Part shown: positions 1 to 6,899 of the stretch, piece by piece
Numbering within the stretch: the stretch's first letter is position 1
How the letters are laid out: every line of letters begins with the position of its first letter
Assembly (NCBI GenBank): GCA_903928755.1
Contig: CAIYSH010000485.1
Span: forward strand, 1-14,265
DNA from: an uncultured Alphaproteobacteria bacterium
GTDB taxonomy: Bacteria; Pseudomonadota; Alphaproteobacteria; Caulobacterales; Caulobacteraceae
Length of the DNA: 14,265 nt
Direction: 5' to 3'
The notes under the pieces: model-generated
What the model saw: only the letters and a program-made list of their open reading frames with translations
Database searches by the model: none
Told to the model about the DNA's origin: nothing
Position numbers and translations under genes: made by a program

Positions 1-2139
1 CTGGTTGCTCTTGACGAATACGATCTCAAGCTCGGGCACATCCTTCATTCGCAGCGGGGTATAGGCACCCAGATTGGTCTGCTGGATCTGGCCGTCCTTG
101 AAGGTGGCCCCTTCGTGCAGGGCCAGGCTCAGGCCCCACAGGCTGGCACCCTCAACCTGGGCCAGGGCGCCGTCCGGATGGACGATGATCCCGGCGTCGG
201 TCACCACGGTCAGCTTCTCGACTGTGACACTGCCGGTCTTGCGATCCACATGGACCCGGGCGGCGCAGGCCGTCCAGGTGGGCATGTCCCGCTCCTGGCC
301 GAAGCTGGTGGCCAGGCCAATTCCGGTATCGGACGGAAGTTTGCTGCCAAAGCCTGCAAGCCTGGCGGCCCTGGCGAGGACAGCGGCCTGTCGCTTGGCA
401 CCGCCGACGGCGCTGACGCCGTCCGCCGCACCGCTGTTGCGTCCCATCCCGTCCAGCAGTTTCAGGCGGAAGGCCAGGGGGGAGACGCCCAGCTGATGAG
501 CGGCTTCGTCCATGGCACTTTCCACGGCCCAGTTGGTCCAGCCGGGACCGACCGAACGCAGCCAGCCCGGACGGAAGGCCCGATTGGCCAGGTCATTGGA
601 AATGGCCCGGACCCTTTGGGCACCGACCGTGTACCAGTGATTGGCGCCACTGATGGCGAAAGGGTCATAGGGAACATCATTGGTCCCCTTGGGCATGAAG
701 AAGGGCGCCATGACCTCTGTGGGCCAGCCAGCCGCCGCTGAGTGGTCCATGGCCGTCACCTGGCCGCCTTCGCCAAAGGCCATCTTCACCAACTGGACGG
801 AGGGTGAGCGGAAACTGTCAAAGGCCGTGTCATCCTCGCGGGTGAAGACCAGCTTGACGGGCTTGCCCAGGGCCTTGGAGGCCAGGGCCGCCGGCACGGC
901 ATAGTCGCCGTTCAGGCGCCGGCCAAAGCCGCCGCCCAGCAGATAGGTCTTGAGCACAATCTTGTCTTCCGGCCGACCCAGGGCTTTGGCCAGGGTGGGC
1001 AGGATGAGGGACTGCCACTGATTGCCCGTATGGATCTCGAAGACGCCATTGCGTTCGAAGGCCAGGGCGTTGAGCGGCTCCATCTGGAAGTGCAGGGCCG
1101 CGTCGGTGGTGTAGGTGGCCGACAGGGTCGACCTGGCGGCGGCGAAGGCGGCATCGACGCCGGCGTCATTGAGGACGGTGGAGCCGGATTTCGGATCGGC
1201 GATCAGCTCATCAGCCCGGGCCCGGAGGTCGGCGTCGGAGACCTTGGCTGTGGGCCCGGACGTCCACTCCACCTTCAGGGCGCGGGTGGCCCGGCTGGCG
1301 GCGACGAAGGTGCTGCCCAGCACCACCACCCAGCCGGGGACGGTGTTGGAAGGGTCGTCCAGCACCAGATAGCCCCTGTAGCCGGGCACGGAGATGGCGG
1401 CGGACTCGTCTACCGAAACCACCTTTGACTCATTGCGGGTCGGCGGGATCTTCGGACGGGCATAGACCATGCCCGGTGCCGTGGCGTCGAGACCATAAAG
1501 CCCCGTGCCATTGGTCTTCTGCGGGATATCCCGGGCCTGGACATCGTGACCGATCATCCGTCGCTCGGAGAGGCCCTTTACGGGCAGGGCCTTGAGCTCG
1601 GCTTCGGTAAAGCCGGTCTTCAGCGTTCCCTTTGTGACGATGTCACCATAACTGACGGAATGATTGCCGCTGGTCACGACACCCTTGCGGGCGACGCAGG
1701 TCCCGGGATCGACCCCCAGCAGTTTCGCGCCGGCTGCGATCAGGGCGACCCGGCCGGCGGCACCGGCCTGGCTCATCAGGGGATAGCTCTGCCAGACCGA
1801 CCACGACCCGCCCGTGACCATCAGACCCCACTTGGGATCTGAATCCACATGGACAATCCTCACCTTGTCCCAGTCGGCTTCCAGTTCGTCGGCGACGATC
1901 CGGGCAATGGCGGTGCCCACATGCTGGCCCATTTCGGCGCGGATGATGTTGACGGTGACAAGGCCGGAGCGGTCGATGGAATACCAGATGGTCGGCTCGA
2001 AAGCCGGGGCTCCGCTGTATGAGCCCAAGACCACGGCGGCCTCGCCTGCGGCGGCAAAGCCGAAGGTGGCTCCAACCGCCCCCGCGGCGATCAGGAACTG
2101 GCGGCGGCTGGCAATTGCGGTGTCTGAAGGACGGGTCAT
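1..2139 (-). CDS. Molybdopterin-binding large subunit of an isoquinoline 1-oxidoreductase-type hydroxylase (partial, 3' end off window)
   Basis: This is the catalytic subunit of a xanthine oxidase-family molybdenum hydroxylase, which inserts water-derived oxygen into N-heterocycles or aldehydes and passes electrons to the 2Fe-2S subunit encoded just upstream. By my own translation the frame is open for 713 codons from the ATG at 2137-2139 to the window edge, with no stop. Residues 11-16 read SRRQFL, followed by an Ala/Gly-rich hydrophobic stretch, which is a Tat signal and implies folded export to the periplasm or membrane. EMGQH near residue 60 matches the family's EMGQG segment, and GGGFGRR at residues 402-408 is the cofactor-binding loop. 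The C-terminal GE(P) segment with the catalytic glutamate lies beyond the window, so roughly 30-50 residues are missing (inference from family length). The start overlaps the small-subunit stop as ATGA, so the two are translationally coupled. The IorB-like subfamily is confident; the substrate is unknown. Confidence 0.9.
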   Translation of the reverse strand, partial: MTRPSDTAIASRRQFLIAAGAVGATFGFAAAGEAAVVLGSYSGAPAFEPTIWYSIDRSGLVTVNIIRAEMGQHVGTAIARIVADELEADWDKVRIVHVDSDPKWGLMVTGGSWSVWQSYPLMSQAGAAGRVALIAAGAKLLGVDPGTCVARKGVVTSGNHSVSYGDIVTKGTLKTGFTEAELKALPVKGLSERRMIGHDVQARDIPQKTNGTGLYGLDATAPGMVYARPKIPPTRNESKVVSVDESAAISVPGYRGYLVLDDPSNTVPGWVVVLGSTFVAASRATRALKVEWTSGPTAKVSDADLRARADELIADPKSGSTVLNDAGVDAAFAAARSTLSATYTTDAALHFQMEPLNALAFERNGVFEIHTGNQWQSLILPTLAKALGRPEDKIVLKTYLLGGGFGRRLNGDYAVPAALASKALGKPVKLVFTREDDTAFDSFRSPSVQLVKMAFGEGGQVTAMDHSAAAGWPTEVMAPFFMPKGTNDVPYDPFAISGANHWYTVGAQRVRAISNDLANRAFRPGWLRSVGPGWTNWAVESAMDEAAHQLGVSPLAFRLKLLDGMGRNSGAADGVSAVGGAKRQAAVLARAARLAGFGSKLPSDTGIGLATSFGQERDMPTWTACAARVHVDRKTGSVTVEKLTVVTDAGIIVHPDGALAQVEGASLWGLSLALHEGATFKDGQIQQTNLGAYTPLRMKDVPELEIVFVKSNQ

Positions 2140-2615
2140 GCGCGGGCTCCCGAAGTCCTGGCCGGAGATTTCCTGGCGGCGATCTTGATGGCCTTCTTGA
2201 TCCGGACATAGGCCATGCAGCGGCAGAGATTGCCGTTCATGGCCGCTTCGATCTCGGCGTCCGTCGGATCGGGCGTCGCCTTGAGCAGGGCCGCCGCCTG
2301 CATGATCTGGCCAGACTGGCAGTATCCGCACTGGGGGGCCTGGGCTTCGACCCAGGCCGTCTGCAGCGGATGGGCACCCTTCGGGTCAAGGCCTTCGATG
2401 GTGGTAACAGTTCCGCCGTCGGCAACGCTGACCGGGGTCAGGCAGGATCGCACCGCCTGGCCATTGACGTGCACGGTGCAGGCCCCGCACTGACCAATGC
2501 CGCAGCCGAACTTGGTTCCCTTGAGATCAAGGTCGTCCCGGAGGGCCCAGAGCAGGGGTGTGTCGTCGAGACCCTTGGTCTGGACCTCGCGCCCGTTCAG
2601 CTTGAATTTGGCCAT
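2136..2615 (-). CDS. 2Fe-2S subunit of an isoquinoline 1-oxidoreductase-type hydroxylase
   Basis: This 159-residue electron-transfer subunit carries two [2Fe-2S] clusters and pairs with the molybdopterin subunit that follows. The N-terminal plant-ferredoxin-like domain (about 1-75) has cluster cysteines at C38, C43, C46 and C58 (GCGIGQCGAC then C). The C-terminal alpha-helical domain (about 80-145) has C96 and C99 (CGYC) and C131 and C133 (CRC). All eight expected ligands are present, and CRCMAYVRI resembles IorA-type subunits. I chose the ATG at 2613-2615 because the ferredoxin fold begins at once (MAKFKLNGRE) and a strong ribosome site lies just upstream; the frame stays open to an ATG at 2660, but those 15 residues are unlike the family. 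It has no signal peptide and probably rides through the Tat system with the large subunit (inference). The upstream hydrolase ends 90 bp away. Confidence 0.93.
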   Translation of the reverse strand: MAKFKLNGREVQTKGLDDTPLLWALRDDLDLKGTKFGCGIGQCGACTVHVNGQAVRSCLTPVSVADGGTVTTIEGLDPKGAHPLQTAWVEAQAPQCGYCQSGQIMQAAALLKATPDPTDAEIEAAMNGNLCRCMAYVRIKKAIKIAARKSPARTSGARA

Positions 2616-2619
2616 GTCG

Positions 2620-2627
2620 CCCCCCTT
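2620..2627 (-). promoter_or_regulatory. Ribosome binding site deciding the small-subunit start
   Basis: On the minus strand the sequence AAGGGGGG sits 4 bases before the ATG at 2613-2615. It is the strongest purine-rich site near this gene and supports starting there rather than at the upstream in-frame ATG at 2660. Confidence 0.7.
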
Positions 2628-2705
2628 GGGTATGTTGTCTGGACGGAGGCTGCACCGCAAACCCGGACCTTGTCCAGACCTAACGCGGTGATCGACGCGC
2701 AGTTC

Positions 2706-3497
2706 CTACCGCCCCCAGGGATCGTCTTCGACGCCATCCAGGAAATCGAACACCGCCGCCTTGGTCAGGCCATGGGGTATGGCATTGAAGTGGTCGCAGC
2801 CGGGCAGGATGGCGGCCTTGCCGAAGGAAAAAGCGTCGGCCAGGTCCTGCGGATTTCCGGCCAGACTGTCCCTTTGTCCCGCCACCACCAGAATCGGCAT
2901 GCGCAAGGCGAAGAAATCGTCGGGATTCCAGGGCGTATTGACTGCGCCGGTGCAGGCGGCCAGGGCCTTAAGGTCCTCGCCCTGCTCATCGGCAAACTGT
3001 CTGAAGCTTTTCAGCATGGGCTCGGTGATGTCGTCGGGGCTGTCGGCCAGCATGGCCTCAGCCATGGACATTCCGCCGCTGGAGGCTGGACGCTCGGTGA
3101 TCATGGCACCGCCTACCCCGCCAAGGATCAGGTTGGAAATCCGGCCGGGATCAGCCAGGGCTGTGGCCAGCACCGTCCGGGCCCCCATGGAATATCCGAA
3201 CAGATCCACCTGGCTCAGGCCGAGGTGATCCAGCAGGGCGATCAGGTCACCCGCGAATTTCGTGCGGCTGTAATCGGCTGACCCATAAGGCTTGCCGCTC
3301 TCGCCGTGACCGCGCTGGTCCAGGGCCACCAGTCGGGTTCGACGCCGTTCCAGAGCCGCATACCAGCCCGTGCGTTTCCAGCCTTCCATCCGGTTGGACG
3401 CGAAACCGTGAACCAGGACGAGGGTCCGTTCCGCGCCCCCCGGGGGCGTGATGTCGTCATAGGCCAGGGACAGGCCGTCATGTTCGAAGCTGGGCAT
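2706..3497 (-). CDS. Alpha/beta hydrolase (serine hydrolase, proline iminopeptidase/lactonase-like fold)
   Basis: This is a 263-residue single-domain alpha/beta hydrolase with no signal peptide, so probably cytoplasmic. The oxyanion-hole motif HGF is at residues 30-32, followed by DQRGHGES (60-67), the nucleophile elbow GYSMG with Ser103, the acid in AGQRD (Asp210), and the catalytic histidine in CDHF (His236). The complete triad predicts an active enzyme; ester, amide or C-C bond substrates cannot be told apart by sequence alone. It lies 54 bp after the IroE-type esterase and 90 bp before the Mo-hydroxylase subunits on the same strand, so it may act on a substrate or product of that enzyme (inference). 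No clear Shine-Dalgarno sequence precedes the ATG at 3495-3497, and no better in-frame start is visible. Confidence 0.88.
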   Translation of the reverse strand: MPSFEHDGLSLAYDDITPPGGAERTLVLVHGFASNRMEGWKRTGWYAALERRRTRLVALDQRGHGESGKPYGSADYSRTKFAGDLIALLDHLGLSQVDLFGYSMGARTVLATALADPGRISNLILGGVGGAMITERPASSGGMSMAEAMLADSPDDITEPMLKSFRQFADEQGEDLKALAACTGAVNTPWNPDDFFALRMPILVVAGQRDSLAGNPQDLADAFSFGKAAILPGCDHFNAIPHGLTKAAVFDFLDGVEDDPWGR

Positions 3498-3551
3498 GGG
3501 CTGGTTTCACAATTGGCAATGGTTGCAGTCTTGCCCGGCAAGGCGGGGGAG

Positions 3552-4463
3552 TCAAAACCCCCTGCGCCCGAGGGCAAAAATCAGGCCACGACTTATGACC
3601 GCCGGCACGACGGACATGTGGTTCTCACCGTCGAAGGTGAAGCTCTCGACCTGATAACCTTCCGCGCCTTTCAGGGCGGCCAGGCGTCCCGAAAGAGCTT
3701 CTGCATGGTCGACCATGGCGCAGTATGCGGCCACCGCCTCGGCAGTCTCCCGGGATTTGAAATGCCTGATCGCCGCCGGGTCGACCGCCTGCTCCAGACC
3801 ACCCGCCATGATCAGGATCTTCGGTGTGATCTCGCCCGCCATCACCCGACGGGCAAAGGCAGGTTCTTCCGAAAGTATGGCCCTGTCTGCCCACCAGATG
3901 GACGGGCTGGCCGCCACGAACCGGGCATAGGTGTCGGGGCAGGTGAACAGCGCACGCAGGACAGTCAGGCCGCCCAGGGAATGGCCCATCAGCGTCTGCT
4001 CTGAGGCATTGACCGGGGCCAGGGCACCGACTGCCGGTTTGATCTCATCTTCGATCACCCGCAGGAAGTCATCGACCCCGCCCACATCTTCCGGGGTCAG
4101 GCCGTCCAGGGGGTGGGCACTGGAAGTCATCCAATCAGCCGTGGCGGACAGGCTGAGATCCTTGAACCTCAGGGCCATGGCGTCGCTCAGCAGGGTTGCA
4201 GGATATCCGATCCCGACCATGATGGCGGGGCGAATGGCACCGCCCAGGCTCCAGGCCCGGACCATGTCGCTGGCCATGGGAACCTGGGTATTGGCGTCCA
4301 GACCATAAACGACCGGAAACCCGCCCTCAGGGGGCTCGATCTCCGGGATCCAGATGAACACCCGATAGGTCCGTCCATTGATCTGCGAGGTGAAATCCCA
4401 CTGCTTTGCGCCGACGACGGCGACCGGCTGAAGGTCTTGGGAAAGGCGTGGTGCGTCTGTCAT
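3552..4463 (-). CDS. IroE/esterase-D-type alpha/beta hydrolase
   Basis: This is a serine esterase of the putative-esterase family (PF00756 type), which includes the siderophore esterases IroE/BesA and S-formylglutathione-hydrolase-like proteins. With the start at 4461-4463 it has 303 residues. An N-terminal beta-sandwich-like stretch (FTSQINGRTYRVFIWIP) precedes PVVYGLDAN (50-58). The nucleophile elbow is GHSLGG with Ser162, followed by the family hallmark AASPSIWW (184-191). The C-terminal GENHMSV places the catalytic histidine at His282. The frame is open 44 codons further up, but that extension overlaps the preceding gene and looks unlike the family. The chosen ATG follows GGGA, 32 bp after the VOC gene's stop. 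No signal peptide is seen, so a cytoplasmic role is likely. No siderophore synthesis genes are in view, so a siderophore substrate is unsupported. Confidence 0.87.
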   Translation of the reverse strand: MTDAPRLSQDLQPVAVVGAKQWDFTSQINGRTYRVFIWIPEIEPPEGGFPVVYGLDANTQVPMASDMVRAWSLGGAIRPAIMVGIGYPATLLSDAMALRFKDLSLSATADWMTSSAHPLDGLTPEDVGGVDDFLRVIEDEIKPAVGALAPVNASEQTLMGHSLGGLTVLRALFTCPDTYARFVAASPSIWWADRAILSEEPAFARRVMAGEITPKILIMAGGLEQAVDPAAIRHFKSRETAEAVAAYCAMVDHAEALSGRLAALKGAEGYQVESFTFDGENHMSVVPAVISRGLIFALGRRGF

Positions 4464-4495
4464 CGGGATGTCCCAGGCGGATTTGCGACAGCACT

Positions 4496-5200
4496 CTATG
4501 TGCTGAACGAGAAGGTGCATTCCAGAATATCGAAGGCTGGAACATGAATTTCCGGTCCCGACCTGCTGAATTCCACCAGACCCGCCGTCAGGCACTCGGC
4601 TGTCTGGTCAAGGTCGCCGACCCGCACGCGAACTCCGGTTCCGGGTGCGCCATACCGGAAGCCGGACAGATCAAGCACCCTGGCTGCCGCTTCTGCCGCC
4701 GGACCGGGAGCCGGAGCGGGGAAGGCAAGACCGAGGATTTCCAGGGCCGAATTCGGGTGGCGCGTCCAATGGGGGTCAACATCTGAACCCTGATCGTCAT
4801 AGGCGATGATCGCCAGCATGAGGGGGGCGATCCGGGCGCGCAGGTTTGCATAGGCCATGGAGAGAGCCGGCGTCTTAGGGGGTTCATCCCAGTGCCGGGT
4901 CAGGCGGAAGGGAGGATCCAGTCTGAGGGGCTGCAAGGCCTTGGCGGCGCTTTCCAGGTCACGGGCCCTGAACAGGCAGGACCTGGGACCGGCCAACCTG
5001 TCTGTGCCGCCGGACGGGACGGCCTGCAGATCAAACCAGCCGCCCTCCAGGAAGACGCCCCGGGTTGGCCAGACTTCACCTGGCGCATCCGGAGACCGGA
5101 ATTCCGCCCGGGGTGAAACGAAGAACCCAAGCCTTTCGAAGGTTGCGCCCAGCAATGCGAGGTCGCGGCAGGCAAAGGGTATGTGGTCGACAGGTAACAT
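4496..5200 (-). CDS. VOC-superfamily (glyoxalase-like) protein
   Basis: This 234-residue protein is of the glyoxalase_3-like VOC type. The N-terminus MLPVDHIPFACRDL and ERLGFFVSP (22-30) form the classic first beta-alpha-beta unit, FLEGGWFDLQAV (50-61) matches the fourth strand, and HPNSALEILGL (148-158) is the second-module signature. His6 is a potential metal ligand. The usual acidic residue in the ELIxV strand appears as Gln (FDLQAV), so metal binding may be altered. The substrate is unknown. An in-frame ATG at 5275 preceded by GGAG would add 25 residues, but that extension is unlike the family and would leave only 9 bp to the divergent LysE-type start. I therefore prefer 5200, although its ribosome site is weak. 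It is the first gene of the minus-strand run, 32 bp before the esterase. Confidence 0.78.
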   Translation of the reverse strand: MLPVDHIPFACRDLALLGATFERLGFFVSPRAEFRSPDAPGEVWPTRGVFLEGGWFDLQAVPSGGTDRLAGPRSCLFRARDLESAAKALQPLRLDPPFRLTRHWDEPPKTPALSMAYANLRARIAPLMLAIIAYDDQGSDVDPHWTRHPNSALEILGLAFPAPAPGPAAEAAARVLDLSGFRYGAPGTGVRVRVGDLDQTAECLTAGLVEFSRSGPEIHVPAFDILECTFSFST

Positions 5201-5284
5201 GTCTGCATACTGGAACTTGATGACAACACCTTGCAACCGGGCTGCTATCAGGAACCAGTTGCCCTGGCCTTCCATTGAGTCTCC

Positions 5285-5929
5285 ATGACCTTCCCTCTGG
5301 ATTTCGAACGCCTGCCGGGATTTGTCGCCGCTGTGGCGCTGGCGGAGCTGACGCCTGGACCGAACATGGCCTATCTGACCCTGGTCTCAACCCGATGGGG
5401 CCGCTGGGCCGGGTTTGTCACCGTGGCGGGGGTTACCCTGGGTCTCAGCGTCTACATGCTGCTGGCTGTAGCGGGATTGGCGGAAGCCATTATTGCAGCG
5501 CCACTGCTCTATGGCGGCCTGCGTTGGGCCGGGGTGGGATATCTGGTCTGGCTGGCCTGGGAATCCTGGCAGGTGACCCCTGCGTCGACGTCCCGGCTTG
5601 ATTCGCCTGACGGGAAGGGCCTGTTCCTGAGGGGGCTGACCACCAACCTGCTCAACCCCAAGATCCTGATCCTCTACACCGCTCTCCTGCCGGGCTTTAC
5701 AAGTCCTGCCATTGGTCATCTGGGTTGGCAGGTCCTGAATCTGGGTCTGATCCATCTGGCGATCAGTCTGGTGATCCATTCCAGCCTCGTTCTCATGGGA
5801 GATCGGGCCCATCAGATCGCAAGGCCCTCAATCGGGCGGCATGGCTGGCGACAGGCCCTCATGGCGGGGTGCCTGTTGGCGCTGGCCGCCTGGCTCGCCT
5901 GGGAAACCGGGCGTCCGCTCAGGCAATAG
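5285..5929 (+). CDS. LysE/RhtB-family amino-acid exporter
   Basis: This 214-residue inner-membrane translocator belongs to the LysE/RhtB family, which exports amino acids or related small metabolites using the proton gradient. ELTPGPNM at residues 21-28 is the family signature at the end of the first helix. Hydrophobic segments follow near 42-66, 70-93, 127-140, 147-172 and 188-206, giving about six helices. The cytoplasmic loop reads FLRGLTTNLLNPK (114-126), the second conserved motif. The length is normal. The ATG at 5285 has no good Shine-Dalgarno upstream, but the protein fits the family from its first residues. It is divergent from the VOC gene and ends 45 bp before rsmE on the same strand, so it could be co-transcribed with it. 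The transported substrate cannot be inferred. Confidence 0.9.
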   Translation: MTFPLDFERLPGFVAAVALAELTPGPNMAYLTLVSTRWGRWAGFVTVAGVTLGLSVYMLLAVAGLAEAIIAAPLLYGGLRWAGVGYLVWLAWESWQVTPASTSRLDSPDGKGLFLRGLTTNLLNPKILILYTALLPGFTSPAIGHLGWQVLNLGLIHLAISLVIHSSLVLMGDRAHQIARPSIGRHGWRQALMAGCLLALAAWLAWETGRPLRQ

Positions 5930-5974
5930 CCATGCCTTGTTGGAACCGGCTGTCTGCCCGGCTAGTCTGATCCC

Positions 5975-6715
5975 ATGATCCGTCTTCTTGTTACATCGCC
6001 CCTCAGCGCCGATTTCGCCCTGCCCCTGGATGACGGCCAGAGCCGCTATCTGACCCAGGTCATGCGCAAGGGCGTCGGCGATGAAGTTCTGGTGTTCAAC
6101 GGGGTCGACGGCGAGTGGCAGTGCGTCATCGAGCAGGTAGGCAAGCGGTTCGTCATCCTGCGGACGCAAGCGCAGACCCGGCCCCAGACCCCGAAGCCGA
6201 ACCTGATCCTGCTGATTGCCCTGATCAAGCGGGGGCGGCTGGAAACCGTGGTGGAAAAGGCGTCTGAACTGGGCGCGGCCGAAGTCTGGCCGGTGGTGAC
6301 CGAGCGGGCCAGTGTCGAGCGGGCGCGGGAGGACCGGCTTCGCCTGATCGCCAATGAAGCCGCCGAACAGACCGGCCGGGTGGATACACCTGCGATCCGG
6401 CCCACCGCCAAGCTCGACAGGGTGCTGGCCGACTGGGACAGGACCTGGCCGCAGGGGCGCAAGCTGCTGTTCTGCGATGAGGCGGGCGATGCGGGCATGG
6501 CGGCAGATGTCCTGGCGACGCAGGTTCCCGGCCCGTGGGCGATCCTGGTCGGGCCCGAGGGTGGATTTTCACCGGGCGAGCGGGCCCGGCTGCGCGCCCT
6601 GCCGTTTTCGGTTCCCGTGACCCTGGGGCCCCGGATCCTGCGGGCCGATACTGCGGCCATCAGCGCGATGACCCTGTGGCAGGCGGCTCTGGGCGACTGG
6701 CTCCCTGTCGCTTAG
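5975..6715 (+). CDS. rsmE: 16S rRNA (uracil(1498)-N(3))-methyltransferase RsmE
   Basis: RsmE is a SPOUT-class methyltransferase that uses S-adenosylmethionine to methylate N3 of U1498 in the decoding region of 16S rRNA within the 30S subunit. The 246-residue length is typical. The N-terminal PUA-like domain (about 1-70) contains DDGQSRYLTQVMR. The SPOUT knot follows with EKASELG (94-100), NEAAEQTGR (127-135), the SAM-loop GPEGG (193-197) and LGPRILRADTA (217-227), all diagnostic. The start MIRLLV matches the family N-terminus, though the ribosome site is weak. gshA follows 184 bp downstream on the same strand, an order I recall from other Caulobacterales (knowledge, not searched). Confidence 0.96.
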   Translation: MIRLLVTSPLSADFALPLDDGQSRYLTQVMRKGVGDEVLVFNGVDGEWQCVIEQVGKRFVILRTQAQTRPQTPKPNLILLIALIKRGRLETVVEKASELGAAEVWPVVTERASVERAREDRLRLIANEAAEQTGRVDTPAIRPTAKLDRVLADWDRTWPQGRKLLFCDEAGDAGMAADVLATQVPGPWAILVGPEGGFSPGERARLRALPFSVPVTLGPRILRADTAAISAMTLWQAALGDWLPVA

Positions 6716-6777
6716 GCGGTCATGACTGTAACAATCCTGACGCAAGGTCCGGATTATGAGAGGCCTGTTTCTGCCTG

Positions 6778-6789
6778 GGGTGACCACCC
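6778..6789. repeat. Short dyad in the rsmE-gshA spacer
   Basis: GGGTG-AC-CACCC is a perfect 5-bp dyad around two bases, inside the 184-bp spacer between rsmE and gshA and about 110 bp before the gshA start. It could be a protein-binding site or a chance palindrome. Its loop is too short for an RNA hairpin of the terminator type and no T-run follows. I see no convincing promoter hexamers in this spacer. Confidence 0.3.
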
Positions 6790-6887
6790 TTGAGGTTTCT
6801 GGATTTGCGCCCAACTGTGTGAGCAGCGTAAAGGTCAGCGACGCGGAACAGGCGACAGTCTGACGCCCTTCGTATCGAGACGGGTTT

Positions 6888-6893
6888 GGGGAG
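6888..6893 (+). promoter_or_regulatory. Ribosome binding site of gshA
   Basis: GGGGAG lies 6 bases before the ATG at 6900-6902. It is a strong, well-spaced site that fixes the gshA start. Confidence 0.7.
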
Positions 6894-6899
6894 AAGAAC

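Noticed and set aside
2019..3281. A 420-codon plus-strand open frame
   Set aside because: It lies antisense to three convincing genes (hydrolase, 2Fe-2S subunit and the start of the large subunit). Its translation is low-complexity Gly/Arg/Gln with no family resemblance, the usual antisense shadow in GC-rich DNA.
3515..3542. Small hairpins (GGCAA/TTGCC and CTTGC/GCAAG) between the two hydrolase genes, considered as a terminator
   Set aside because: Stems are only 5 bp, compete with each other and lack a following T-run on the minus strand; chance is a good explanation.
3306..4004. A 232-codon plus-strand open frame across the two hydrolase genes
   Set aside because: It overlaps two genes with full catalytic triads on the other strand and has no family signature of its own.
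5201..5240. TTGCAA and a TATG-like box on the minus strand before the VOC gene, considered as a promoter
   Set aside because: The -10 match is poor, and the implied start of transcription would fall on or after the ATG.
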